Translations under genes and position numbers: made by a program
The notes under the pieces: model-generated
Told to the model about the DNA's origin: nothing
What the model saw: only the letters and a program-made list of their open reading frames with translations
Database searches by the model: none
In this document: positions 51,440 through 61,204 of the stretch, piece after piece
Layout: each line of letters opens with the position of its first letter
How positions within the stretch are numbered: the first letter of the stretch is position 1
Assembly: GCA_019695115.1 (NCBI GenBank)
Contig: JAIBAP010000004.1
Location: 1-64,000, forward strand
Source of the DNA: Caldilineales bacterium
Lineage (GTDB): Bacteria > Chloroflexota > Anaerolineae > J102
DNA: 64,000 bases
Direction: 5' to 3'

Positions 51440-52369
51440 ATGACCCTTCAGGCTCAGTTCCTCCAATTCCTGCTTGCCGGCGTGACGGTGGGCAGCATCT
51501 ACGCGCTGATCGCGTTGGGCTTTGTCACCATCTACAACGTGACCGGCATCATCAACTTCGCCCAGGGCGAATTCGCCGTCTATGGCGCCTTTCTGGCCAT
51601 CACCGTCTTCCAGAAGACGCGGCTGCTCAGCAACAACTTCGAGGTGGCGCTGCTGTGGCCGCTGCCCCTGGCCGCCCTCTTTGGCGTGGTCATGACCACC
51701 CTGCTGGGCATGTTGCTGTATCGGGTGTGCATCCAACCGGCGCGGCGGGCCTCGATCCTGAGCATGATCATCATCACCATCGGCGCCGCCTTCGTCCTGC
51801 GCGGGGTGGCGCTGCTGCTGTGGGGCACCGACCCTTACCGCCTCCCGGTCTTCAGCAAAGGCCCGCCCTTCCGGCTCTTCGACACCATCCTCACCCGGCA
51901 GAGCGTGTGGGTGATCGCGGTCACAGCGGTGTTGCTGGTGATCATCTACTGGTTCTTCAACCACACCTACACCGGCCGCACCCTGCGCGCCTGCGCCGAC
52001 AACCCCAAAGCCGCCCGGTTGATGGGCATCGACCCGCAGCGCATGAGCATGCTGGCCTTCGCCATCAGCGCCGCCATGACCGCAGTCGCCGGCGTCGTCA
52101 TCGTCCCCTCCACCTTCATGACCTACGACCGGGGCCTGAGCCTGGGGCTGAAGGGCTTCGTGGCAGCGATCATGGGCGGCATGTCCAACCCGGCGGGAGC
52201 GGTGTTGGGCGGCGTGTTGCTGGGGGTGCTAGAGGCCTTCGGGGCCGGCTATCTCTCCTCTGGCTACAAAGACGCCATCGCCTTCATCGTTCTCTTCATC
52301 GTCCTCGCCGTGCGACTGGGCGGCCTGTGGCGAGGGCGGGCGGCAGCGACGGAGCGCGCCGGCCTATGA
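51440..52369 (+). CDS. livH: Branched-chain-type ABC permease LivH
   Basis: This 309-residue membrane protein has about eight helices, GSIYALIALGFVTIYNVTGIINFAQGEF at the start typical of LivH, and the EAA-like RACADNPKAARLMGID loop for the ATPase. ATG 51440 is chosen at the family's usual start; the open frame further upstream runs into the palindrome. The stop overlaps livM by ATGA. Confidence 0.9.
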   Translation: MTLQAQFLQFLLAGVTVGSIYALIALGFVTIYNVTGIINFAQGEFAVYGAFLAITVFQKTRLLSNNFEVALLWPLPLAALFGVVMTTLLGMLLYRVCIQPARRASILSMIIITIGAAFVLRGVALLLWGTDPYRLPVFSKGPPFRLFDTILTRQSVWVIAVTAVLLVIIYWFFNHTYTGRTLRACADNPKAARLMGIDPQRMSMLAFAISAAMTAVAGVVIVPSTFMTYDRGLSLGLKGFVAAIMGGMSNPAGAVLGGVLLGVLEAFGAGYLSSGYKDAIAFIVLFIVLAVRLGGLWRGRAAATERAGL

Positions 52370-53403
52370 ACACCCTTCGTCGCTCCCCCAACCTGGTCGC
52401 CCTCCTGGCTCTGGCCGTGGTCGTGGCCCTGACGCCGGCGCTGGTCGAGAACAACTACCTCCTCACCGTGCTGATCCTGGTCGGTGAGTTCGCCATGATC
52501 ACCATCGGCCTCTCGTTGCTCATGGGCTATGCCGGGCAGATCTCGTTGGGCCAGGCCACCTTTGCCGGCATCGGCGCCTACGCCGTCGCCATCCTCACCA
52601 CCCGCTTTGGCCTTTCGCCCTGGCTGGCGCTGGCCGCGGGCGTGTTGCTGGCCGCGGGCGTGGCCTGGCTCGTGGGCCGGCTGATCTTCCGCCTGAGCGG
52701 GCACTACCTGGCCATGGCCACCGTGGGCATGAACATCATCCTCGTCCTCATCCTGACCCAGGAAGGCGAGTGGACGGGTGGGCCTTCCGGCTTCCGCGGC
52801 GTCCCCCATCTCGCGCTCGGCAGCCTGACCCTCAAGAGCGACGTCCAAAACTACTATTTGATCTGGTTTTTCACCTTGCTCGTGATCGCCCTTTCGCTCA
52901 ACATCGTCAACTCGCGGGTGGGGCGAGCGATGCGGGCCTTGCACGGCAGCGAGGTCGCGGCCGAGACGCTCGGCATCGACACCAATCGCTTCAAATTGCA
53001 GGTCTTTGCCCTCAGCGCCGCCTTCGGCGCCCTGGCTGGCGGGCTGCACGCCTCCTATCTGGGCTTCATCAGCCCCTCCAGCTACACCATCGGCGTCAGC
53101 ATCGAGGTGGTGGTGATGGCGGTGGTGGGCGGGCTGGCCAGCATCTGGGGGGCGGTGTTCGGCGCCGGCGCCGTCCTGGCCATCGAACAGTGGCTGCGCA
53201 CCGCCATCCGCGAGATCATCCCCAACGCCTCCGGCGAACACGAGATCATCGCCTTCGGCCTGATTCTGATCCTGATCATGATCTTCGCACCCGAAGGATT
53301 GGTCACGGCCCTGGCCAACGCCATCCGGTCGCGAGCGCCCCGCCGCTGGCGCCGGCCCGGCTTGCAGCCCCAGCCCGACCAGACACAGCCGGCAGGAGGT
53401 TGA
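52366..53403 (+). CDS. livM: Branched-chain-type ABC permease LivM
   Basis: The 345-residue membrane protein has LLMGYAGQISLGQATFAGIGAYA (about 44-66), the ATPase-coupling segment SEVAAETLGIDTNRFKLQVF near 200 and about nine helices. It partners LivH. Two bases separate it from the CoA ligase gene. Confidence 0.9.
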   Translation: MNTLRRSPNLVALLALAVVVALTPALVENNYLLTVLILVGEFAMITIGLSLLMGYAGQISLGQATFAGIGAYAVAILTTRFGLSPWLALAAGVLLAAGVAWLVGRLIFRLSGHYLAMATVGMNIILVLILTQEGEWTGGPSGFRGVPHLALGSLTLKSDVQNYYLIWFFTLLVIALSLNIVNSRVGRAMRALHGSEVAAETLGIDTNRFKLQVFALSAAFGALAGGLHASYLGFISPSSYTIGVSIEVVVMAVVGGLASIWGAVFGAGAVLAIEQWLRTAIREIIPNASGEHEIIAFGLILILIMIFAPEGLVTALANAIRSRAPRRWRRPGLQPQPDQTQPAGG

Positions 53404-53405
53404 CC

Positions 53406-54698
53406 ATGCCCGCCATGTACCAGCCCGACCTGGAAACCTTGCCCCGCCCGGCCCTGCTCGATCGGCAATGGCAGCGCTTGCAGCACACCCTGGCCCACAT
53501 CGCCGCCGGCAACCCGGCCTACGCCCGCCGCTTCCACGACTGCGGCCCCCTCGCCAGCCTGGCCGACATCCGCCGCCTGCCCTTCATGAGCAAGGCCGAC
53601 CTGCGCGAAGCCTACCCCTTCCAACTGGCCTGCGTGCCCCAAACCGAGATGGTGCGCATGCAGATGAGTTCCGGCACCACCGGCATCCCGATCATCTGCC
53701 CGCACACGGCCAACGACGTGCGGCAGTGGGGCGAGATCTCGGCCCGCTGTCTGACTGCAGCCGGGGTGGGGCGGGAGGATGTGATCCAGATCACGCCCTC
53801 TTTTGGCCTCTTCAACGGCGGCTTTGGCTTCCACTACGGCGCCAGCGCCCTGGAGACGATGATCATCCCCATCGGCGCCGGCCGCACCAGCCTGCAACTG
53901 CAATTCCTGCGCGATCTGGGCGTCACCGCCCTGGCCGCCGTCGCCAGCTATCCCTTGCGCTTGATGGAGGTGGCGGCAGAAGAAGGCTTCGACTTCCACC
54001 GCCAGACGCGGCTGCGCGTGGGCATCTTCGGGGCCGAGGTGTGGAGCGACGAACTGCGCCGCCGCGTGGAAGAGACGATGGGCATCGAGACCTTCGACAT
54101 CATCGGCATGACCGAAACCGGGGGCGTGGGCATGGGCATCGATTGCCCGGCCCACAGCGGCATCCACGTCTGGGAAGACCACTATCTGGTCGAGATCATC
54201 GACCCGGAGACGGGCGAAGCGGTGGCCGATGGCGACTGGGGCGAGATGGTGGTCACTACCCTCACCCGCGAGGCCCTGCCCCTGATCCGCTTCCGCACCC
54301 GCGACATCACCCGCGTCCTCACGCGCGACGCCTGCACCTGCGGACGCACCGGGCTGCGCCTGGACCGCATCGCCTACCGCAGCGATGACATGCTCAAGAC
54401 CAAGGGCATCAATTTCTATCCCAAACAGGTGGAGACCATCCTGCTGGAGCACGACCAGGTGGCCAACGACTATCAGATTCATCTGCAACGGGTGGCGGGC
54501 AAGGATGAAGTCCGCATCCTGGTGGAATCGCCGCTGGCGGCGGAGGCGGCAGCCAGCCGGGCGTTGGCCCGCCGGCTGAGCGACAAACTCCACGACCGTC
54601 TGGGCCTGCGGGCGCAGATCGAACTCGTGCCCGTGGGCAGCATCGAGCGGCTGCCCGGCAAGGCGGTGCGGGTGATCGACCGGAGGAATGCGGCATGA
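53406..54698 (+). CDS. Phenylacetate-CoA ligase family (arylacetate-CoA ligase)
   Basis: This 430-residue PaaK-like adenylate-forming enzyme has the P-loop MSSGTTGIPI (about 96-105), GMTETGG near 236 and a C-terminal domain beginning DDMLKTKGINFYPKQVE. It activates an arylacetate (phenylacetate, indoleacetate) or benzoate to the CoA thioester with ATP. Being embedded between livM and livG, it is made with the importer that probably brings its substrate in. Confidence 0.88.
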   Translation: MPAMYQPDLETLPRPALLDRQWQRLQHTLAHIAAGNPAYARRFHDCGPLASLADIRRLPFMSKADLREAYPFQLACVPQTEMVRMQMSSGTTGIPIICPHTANDVRQWGEISARCLTAAGVGREDVIQITPSFGLFNGGFGFHYGASALETMIIPIGAGRTSLQLQFLRDLGVTALAAVASYPLRLMEVAAEEGFDFHRQTRLRVGIFGAEVWSDELRRRVEETMGIETFDIIGMTETGGVGMGIDCPAHSGIHVWEDHYLVEIIDPETGEAVADGDWGEMVVTTLTREALPLIRFRTRDITRVLTRDACTCGRTGLRLDRIAYRSDDMLKTKGINFYPKQVETILLEHDQVANDYQIHLQRVAGKDEVRILVESPLAAEAAASRALARRLSDKLHDRLGLRAQIELVPVGSIERLPGKAVRVIDRRNAA

Positions 54699-55496
54699 GC
54701 GACGCCCCCCTGCTGCGCGCCAGCCGGCTGTTCAAGCGCTTTGGCGGCGTCATGGCCGTCAACGATGTCAGCTTCGATGTCCTGCCGGGGCAGATTCTGG
54801 CCCTGATCGGGCCGAACGGCGCCGGCAAGACCACCACCTTCAACCTCATCTCCGGCACCCACAGCCCGGATCGGGGCGAGGTGCTGTTCGGAGAGCGGCG
54901 CATCTCTGGCCTGCGCCCCAGCCAGATCGCCCAGCACGGCCTGGCCCGCACCTTCCAGAACTTGCAGATCTTCGGCAACATGACCGTGCTGGAAAACGTG
55001 ATGGTGGGTTGCCATCTGCAGGGCAAGACCGGGTTCGCGGCGGCGGCGTTGCGGCTGCCCAGGGCCGGGGCCGAAGAAAAACGAATCCGCGGCCAGGCGA
55101 TGGCCTATCTCGCCCAGACGGGGCTGGCCGAACGAGCGCACCACCCGGCCGCCTCGCTGCCTTTCGGCCAGCAGCGGCTGGTGGAGATCGCCCGCGCCCT
55201 GGCCGTGCAGCCCAAACTGCTGCTGCTGGATGAGCCGGCCGCCGGGCTGAACCGCACCGAGACCGAGGAACTCGACCGCCTGATCCTGCGCATCCGCAAC
55301 CAGGGCATCTCGGTGCTGCTGGTCGAGCACGATATGAATCTGGTGATGGCTATCGCCGACCAGGTGGTGGTGTTGCACTACGGCAGCAAGATCGCCGAAG
55401 GCGCGCCGGCGCAGGTGCAGGCCAACCCAGAAGTGATCGCGGCCTACCTGGGCGATGACTGGGCCGCGCCTCTGCCCACACGGCGGGAGGATGCCA

Positions 55497-55504
<8 letters not shown>
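54695..55504 (+). CDS. livG: Branched-chain-type ABC ATPase LivG
   Basis: This 269-residue ABC ATPase has Walker A GPNGAGKTT, the LivG-type signature LPFGQQRLVEIARAL, Walker B LLLLDEPAAGLN and LVEHDMN. It overlaps the ligase stop (ATGA) and the livF start (8 nt). Confidence 0.92.
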
Positions 55505-56237
<733 letters not shown>

Positions 56238-56363
56238 GTCAGTGGTCAGTAGTCAGTAGGTCAGTAGTCAGTAGGTCAGTATTCAGTGGTCAGTGGCCAG
56301 TAGTCAGGTCACGCAACACGCAACACGCAACACGGAACACGGAACAAAAAGGAGCACACTCAC
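56238..56363. repeat. Heptameric repeats (CAGTAGT and CACGCAA)
   Basis: CAGT-type units (56240-56305) and ACGCAACACGCAAC units (56309-56344) fill the gap before the AAGGAGC ribosome site of the thioesterase. Confidence 0.85.
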
Positions 56364-56759
56364 ATGAAAGACACCCTTGCACCCGGCTTGACGAGCACGG
56401 TGCGCTATGAGATCGACGAACGCCGCGTGATCGGCTTCATGGGCGACGAAGGCCGGGTGTATGCCACGCCCGAGCTGGTGCGCGACATCGAGAACACCTG
56501 CCGCAACCTCCTCCTGCCCCACCTGGACGCCGGCGAGGATTCGGTCGGCATCCGCGTGGAATTGGATCACACCGCGGCCACGCCCTTTGGCATGTGGGTG
56601 GAGATCACGGCCACGCTGACGGCGCTGGACGGCCGCCGCGCCCAATTCGAGATCGTCGCCCACGACCCGGTGGAGCCGGTGGCCCGCGCCGCCCACGCCC
56701 GCTTCATCGTCGATGTCAACAAGACCCTGGCAAGGTTGAAGAAGAAGGTAGAGCGGTAG
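56364..56759 (+). CDS. FlK-like hot-dog thioesterase
   Basis: The 131-residue protein resembles the fluoroacetyl-CoA thioesterase family: ATPELVRDIENTC (about 32-44) and VELDHTAATPFGMWVEI (about 67-83) carry the Thr, Glu and His triad seen in FlK. It hydrolyses small acyl-CoA esters. It may release stalled aryl-CoA or regenerate CoA in this aromatic pathway. Confidence 0.82.
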   Translation: MKDTLAPGLTSTVRYEIDERRVIGFMGDEGRVYATPELVRDIENTCRNLLLPHLDAGEDSVGIRVELDHTAATPFGMWVEITATLTALDGRRAQFEIVAHDPVEPVARAAHARFIVDVNKTLARLKKKVER

Positions 56760-56877
56760 ATTGGTTAGTGGTTAGTGGTTAGTGGTTATTCGTGGTGCGT
56801 GTTGCGTGTTGCGTGTTGCATGTTGCATGTTACGTTTTCACGCATCACGTTTCACGCCTCACGTTTCAACATCAAGG
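56760..56877. repeat. Heptameric repeats (GGTTAGT and TGTTGCG)
   Basis: GTTAGTG units (56763-56786) are followed by GTGTTGC/TGTTGCA units (56800-56830) and CACGTTT/CACGCAT variants to 56867, leading to the padB-like gene. Confidence 0.82.
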
Positions 56878-59643
56878 ATGAGCGATGTGAACGCAAAAAC
56901 AGCACAAATACAATCGATCCCCACGTATTGCTACCAATGCGTGGCCGGGCCGGACTTGCTGACGGTGCAGGTGAAGAATGGCGTGGCCACCATGGTCGAG
57001 CCGAATTTCGCCGCCGCCGATGTCCACCCCGGCGGCGGCACGGTCTGCGTCAAGGCCTACGGCCTGGTGCAGAAGGTCTACAATCCCCACCGGATTCTGA
57101 CCCCGCTGAAACGCACCAACCCCAAAAAAGGCCGCGACGAAGACCCCGCTTTCGTCCCCATCTCCTGGGATGAGGCCCTGGACACGGTCGCGAACAAGCT
57201 CAAGGAAATCCGGGGCAAGGGCCTGGTGGATGAATCGGGCTACCCGCGTGTGGCGGTCAGTCTGGGCGGCGCCGGCATCGCCCCGCACTACATGGGCACC
57301 TTCTCCGCCTTCCTGTCCGCCTGGCGCGGGCCGATTGACATGAGCTTCGGCAGCGGCCAGGGCGTCAAGTGCTATCACTCCGAGCACCTCTACGGCGAGC
57401 TGTGGCACCGCGCCTTCACCGTCTGCTCCGACACCCCGCTCACGAACTACGTCGTCTCTTTCGGCGCCAACCTGGAGGCTTCCGGCGGCGTGTGTGGGGT
57501 CTGGCGCCACGCCGAGGCGCGGGCGCGGGGCATGAAGCGGGTGCAGATCGAGCCGCACCTGTCGGTCACGGGCGGGTGCTCGGCGGAATGGGTGCCGATC
57601 AAACCCAAAACCGACGCCGCCTTCCTGCACGGCATGATCCACGTCCTGCTCTTCGAAACCGCGCCTGAATTGCTGGATGTGCCCTTCCTCAAGCAGATGA
57701 CCAGCTGCCCCTATCTGGTAGCGCCCAACGGCTTCTACCTGCGCGACCCGGAGACCCACAAACCCCTGCTCTGGGACAACCACCAGGGCAAAGCCGTGCC
57801 CTGGGACACGCCCGACACCGACCCGGCGCTGGCAGGGACGTTCACCGTCAGCGGCATCGAGATCGGCGCCGACGACGAAACCTGGAGCCACGAAGCCGTC
57901 GCCTGCCCAACCGCCTTCGAAAAATTGCTGGCATTCGAGACGCCGCACACCCCAGAATGGGCCGCCGCCATCTGCGACGTTCCGGCAGACACCATCCGCC
58001 GCGTCGCCCACGAATTCTTGGAGCACGCCGAAGTCGGCAAGACGATCGAGATCGAAGGTCGCGTCCTGCCCTTCCGCCCGGTGGCCGTCGTCCTGGGCAA
58101 AACGGTCAGCAATGGCTGGGGCGGGTACGACTGCGCCTGGGGACGCACCCTCCTGGCCTGCCTGGTCGGGGGCCTGGATGTGCCGGGCGGGCTGGTGGGG
58201 ACGGCCGTGCGTCTCAACCGCCCGGCCCGCGACCGCCAGGGCAGCGTGGCGCCCAACCCGGATGGATTCATGGAATATCCCTGGAACCCCACCGACCGGG
58301 TCAACTGGATGGCCAGGCCAAGCGTCCGCCACGCCCACAGCACCCTGGTGCCCCTGGCGGCCGATTCGCCCTGGAGCCAGGCTCTGGGGCCGACGCACCT
58401 GGCCTGGATGCAGCAACGAGAGAAATTCGCCCACTGGCCCGACCCCACCGTGCCCGACATCTGGTTCGTGTACCGCACCAACCCCGCCATCTCCTTCTGG
58501 GACACGCCCAACGTCACCGCCACCATGGCGACCTTCCCCTTTGTGGTTGCCTTTGCCTACACGATGGACGAAACCAACTGGATGGCCGACGTGATCCTGC
58601 CCGAAGCCACCGACCTGGAAAGCCTCCAGCTCATGCGCATCGGGGGCACGAAATACATGGAGCAATTCTGGGATCACCAGGGATTTGCGCTGCGCCAACC
58701 GGTGGTGGAGAAGCAAGGCGACACCCGCGACTTCACCTGGATCTCCACCGAACTGGCGCGGCGCTGCGGTTTGCTGGAGAACTACAACAAAGCCATCAAC
58801 CGCGGCGCGGCGGGGCCGATGCTCAAGGGCGACAACTACGATTTCAGCCTGGATCCCTCCCAGGCGCACTCGGTCGAGGCGATCTGGGATGCGGTCTGCC
58901 GCGGGGCCAGCGCCGAACTGAGCGACGGCGAGGAAACCGATGGCCTGGACTGGTACAAGGAGCACGGCTTCAAAGTCCGGCCCTATTCCCGCCTGAAATG
59001 GTATCTGTACCCCACCCTGGTGGACATGGGCTTGCGCTATGAACTGCCCTACCAGGAGCGCCTGTACCGCAAGGGCAAGGAATTGGGCAACCGCCTGCAC
59101 GAACGGGGCATCGATTGGTGGGATACGCAGTTGACCGAATACGACCCCCTGCCCACCTGGCACAACTTCCCGGAGATGATCCGGCAAGGGATTGCCAAAC
59201 ACTATGGCGGCAATGACGCCGACGGGGGCAATGGCGCCTCCTACCCCTTCTGGCTGGTGACAGCCCGGAGCATGCAATACTCGTGGGGGAGCAACGTCGG
59301 CATCCAGATCATGAAAGAAGTGGCCGAGAACATCAAGGGACACAACGGCGTGGTCATCAACACCGGCAAGGCCAGGGAGTTGGGCATCGAGGAGGGCGAC
59401 CTGATCGAAGTGCGCTCGGCCGTGCGGGCGACGCGCGGGCACGCGGTGCTGCGGCAGGGCATCCGCCCCGACACCCTGCTGATGATGGGGCAGTTCGATC
59501 ACTGGGTGACGCCTTATGCCAAGGATTTCGAGATGCCCAGCATCAACACCATCGCCCCCATGCTGCTGGAGTTGACCGACGCTACCGGCTCTGGCGCCGA
59601 TGTCGTGCCTGTGGCCATCAAGAAGCTAGGAGGTGGGCGATGA
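56878..59643 (+). CDS. padB: PadB-like molybdopterin oxidoreductase (phenylacetyl-CoA:acceptor oxidoreductase large subunit)
   Basis: This 921-residue DMSO-reductase family catalytic subunit has an N-terminal cluster motif C18-x2-C21 and C57, with Pro where the third Cys of the standard C-x2-C-x3-C is expected. MPT-binding segments (SFGSGQGVKCYH, RTNPAISFWDTPN, the terminal SWGSNVGIQ domain) are complete. Gene order large-FeS-membrane plus aryl-CoA context match PadBCD, which oxidises phenylacetyl-CoA to phenylglyoxylate. GTG 56887 with AAGGATGAG upstream is an alternative start. Confidence 0.7.
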   Translation: MSDVNAKTAQIQSIPTYCYQCVAGPDLLTVQVKNGVATMVEPNFAAADVHPGGGTVCVKAYGLVQKVYNPHRILTPLKRTNPKKGRDEDPAFVPISWDEALDTVANKLKEIRGKGLVDESGYPRVAVSLGGAGIAPHYMGTFSAFLSAWRGPIDMSFGSGQGVKCYHSEHLYGELWHRAFTVCSDTPLTNYVVSFGANLEASGGVCGVWRHAEARARGMKRVQIEPHLSVTGGCSAEWVPIKPKTDAAFLHGMIHVLLFETAPELLDVPFLKQMTSCPYLVAPNGFYLRDPETHKPLLWDNHQGKAVPWDTPDTDPALAGTFTVSGIEIGADDETWSHEAVACPTAFEKLLAFETPHTPEWAAAICDVPADTIRRVAHEFLEHAEVGKTIEIEGRVLPFRPVAVVLGKTVSNGWGGYDCAWGRTLLACLVGGLDVPGGLVGTAVRLNRPARDRQGSVAPNPDGFMEYPWNPTDRVNWMARPSVRHAHSTLVPLAADSPWSQALGPTHLAWMQQREKFAHWPDPTVPDIWFVYRTNPAISFWDTPNVTATMATFPFVVAFAYTMDETNWMADVILPEATDLESLQLMRIGGTKYMEQFWDHQGFALRQPVVEKQGDTRDFTWISTELARRCGLLENYNKAINRGAAGPMLKGDNYDFSLDPSQAHSVEAIWDAVCRGASAELSDGEETDGLDWYKEHGFKVRPYSRLKWYLYPTLVDMGLRYELPYQERLYRKGKELGNRLHERGIDWWDTQLTEYDPLPTWHNFPEMIRQGIAKHYGGNDADGGNGASYPFWLVTARSMQYSWGSNVGIQIMKEVAENIKGHNGVVINTGKARELGIEEGDLIEVRSAVRATRGHAVLRQGIRPDTLLMMGQFDHWVTPYAKDFEMPSINTIAPMLLELTDATGSGADVVPVAIKKLGGGR

Positions 59644-60305
59644 CCCGTTACATCATGATCGCAGACCTGCGCCGCTGCGTGGGCTGCCAGACCTGCACCG
59701 CTGCCTGCCGGCAAATGAACGGCACCCCACCCGGCGTGCAGTGGCGCTCGGTGCTCGACCTGGAATCGGGCGAGTTCCCCGATGTGCGGCGCACTTTCAT
59801 CCCGGTCGGCTGCCAGCACTGCTCCTACCCGCCCTGCATGGTCGTCTGCCCCACCACCGCCACCCGCCAGCGCGCCGATGGCCTGGTCACGATCAACTAC
59901 GATCTGTGCATCGGCTGCGGTTATTGCATCGTCGCCTGCCCCTACCAGGCCCGCTTCAAGTATTACAAGCCCAGCTATGCCTACGGCGCGCCGCTCGACA
60001 ATGAGCTGGCGCTGCGCGACGCCAGTCGGGATGGCGTGGCCACCAAGTGCACCTTCTGCATCGACCGCATCGACGCCGGCATCGACGCCGGGCTGACCCC
60101 GGGCGTGGATCCGGAGGCGACGCCGGCCTGCGTCAACTCCTGCATCGCCTTCGCCCTCCATTTCGGCGATATCGAAGACCCGGAGAGCAATGTGTCGGTG
60201 CTGCTGCGCCAGAACGAATCCTTCCAGATGCACGCCGAACTGGGCGCCGACCCCGGTTTCTATTACCTGTGGGATCGGGCGGCGGCGCCAGGAGGCGAGG
60301 AATGA
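59640..60305 (+). CDS. padC: PadC-like ferredoxin subunit
   Basis: The 221-residue four-cluster iron-sulfur protein has CVGCQTCTAAC, CQHCSYPPCMVVCP, CIGCGYCIVACPYQ and CTFC with CVNSC. It links the molybdoenzyme to the membrane subunit. ATGA overlap on both sides shows tight co-translation with the large and membrane subunits. Confidence 0.85.
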   Translation: MTRYIMIADLRRCVGCQTCTAACRQMNGTPPGVQWRSVLDLESGEFPDVRRTFIPVGCQHCSYPPCMVVCPTTATRQRADGLVTINYDLCIGCGYCIVACPYQARFKYYKPSYAYGAPLDNELALRDASRDGVATKCTFCIDRIDAGIDAGLTPGVDPEATPACVNSCIAFALHFGDIEDPESNVSVLLRQNESFQMHAELGADPGFYYLWDRAAAPGGEE

Positions 60306-61195
60306 ACCCTGGACCCACCCACCAATCACCGTGGGACTGGCGCGCCGCCATGCAGTTCATCTGCGGCGGGGCCGGCGCCGGTTTGCTGCTGTTTACCGCC
60401 CTGAGCAGCCTGGGCGACCCGGCCTGGCTGCGACGCGGGGGGCTGTTGGCCGGGTTGCTGGCCCTGGTCTTCGTCGGCCTGGGGCTGTTCTTCGTCTGGA
60501 TCAAGTTGGGCCGGCGCTTGCGGGCGGCGTACGTCATCCTCAACCCGCGCACCTCGTGGATGTCGCGCGAGGCGCTGTTTGCGGGCGGGATGGGGGCGCT
60601 GACCCTGGCCGGACTGGTCGTGCAATCGCCCCCCCTGACCCTGGCCGCGGCGCTCTTCGGCCTGGGCTATCTCTTCTCGCAGGCGCAGATGTTCCAGACC
60701 TCGCGCGGCATCCCGGCCTGGCGGCAGCCGGCGATCACGCCCCTGTTCTTCCTCACCGGCCTGGCCGAGGGCGGGGGGCTGTTCGCGCTCGTGGCCCTGA
60801 TCTTCGGCGGCGCCGCGGCATGGACGACCGCGGCCCTGTTGCTGCTGGTGGCGGCGCGCTGGCTGGCCTGGGCCCGCTACTTCCAGCAGATCGCGGCCCC
60901 CGGCGCCGTGCCTGTCCGCAGCCTGGAGATCCTGTCCGCAACCCGCCGGCTGTTTGTCTCTGGCGGCCACATCGCTCCCGCCCTCCTGCTGTTGCTCGCC
61001 CTGGCCGCCCAGGCGGCGCTGCCGGTGGCGGCGGCGCTGCTGGCGGCCCTGGCCGGGCTGCTGATGATCGCCAGCGGCTGGTATTTCAAATTCAACCTGA
61101 TCACCCGCGCCGCCTTCAACCAGGGCTTCGCCCTCACCCGCACCCCCGCCCGCGCCCCCGGCCACGCCGGCGGCCCGGTCAAGCCGGGGTGGTAG
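60302..61195 (+). CDS. padD: PadD-like membrane subunit (DmsC/NrfD type)
   Basis: This 297-residue protein has about eight hydrophobic helices, beginning DWRAAMQFICGGAGAGLL as in NrfD/DmsC-family quinone-reactive anchors, with ILNPRTSWMSREALFAGG near 80. It should pass electrons from phenylacetyl-CoA oxidation to quinone. The family is weakly conserved; the role rests on gene order. Confidence 0.75.
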   Translation: MNPGPTHQSPWDWRAAMQFICGGAGAGLLLFTALSSLGDPAWLRRGGLLAGLLALVFVGLGLFFVWIKLGRRLRAAYVILNPRTSWMSREALFAGGMGALTLAGLVVQSPPLTLAAALFGLGYLFSQAQMFQTSRGIPAWRQPAITPLFFLTGLAEGGGLFALVALIFGGAAAWTTAALLLLVAARWLAWARYFQQIAAPGAVPVRSLEILSATRRLFVSGGHIAPALLLLLALAAQAALPVAAALLAALAGLLMIASGWYFKFNLITRAAFNQGFALTRTPARAPGHAGGPVKPGW

Positions 61196-61204
61196 CTGAC
61201 CACC

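Noticed and set aside
56872-59502. 876-codon open frame on the minus strand opposite the padB-like gene
   Set aside because: It mirrors the third-position GC bias of the plus-strand gene, has no family motif, and the plus-strand protein shows clear cofactor motifs. The same applies to other long antisense frames, for example 19429-21063, 23582-25582 and 60326-62425.
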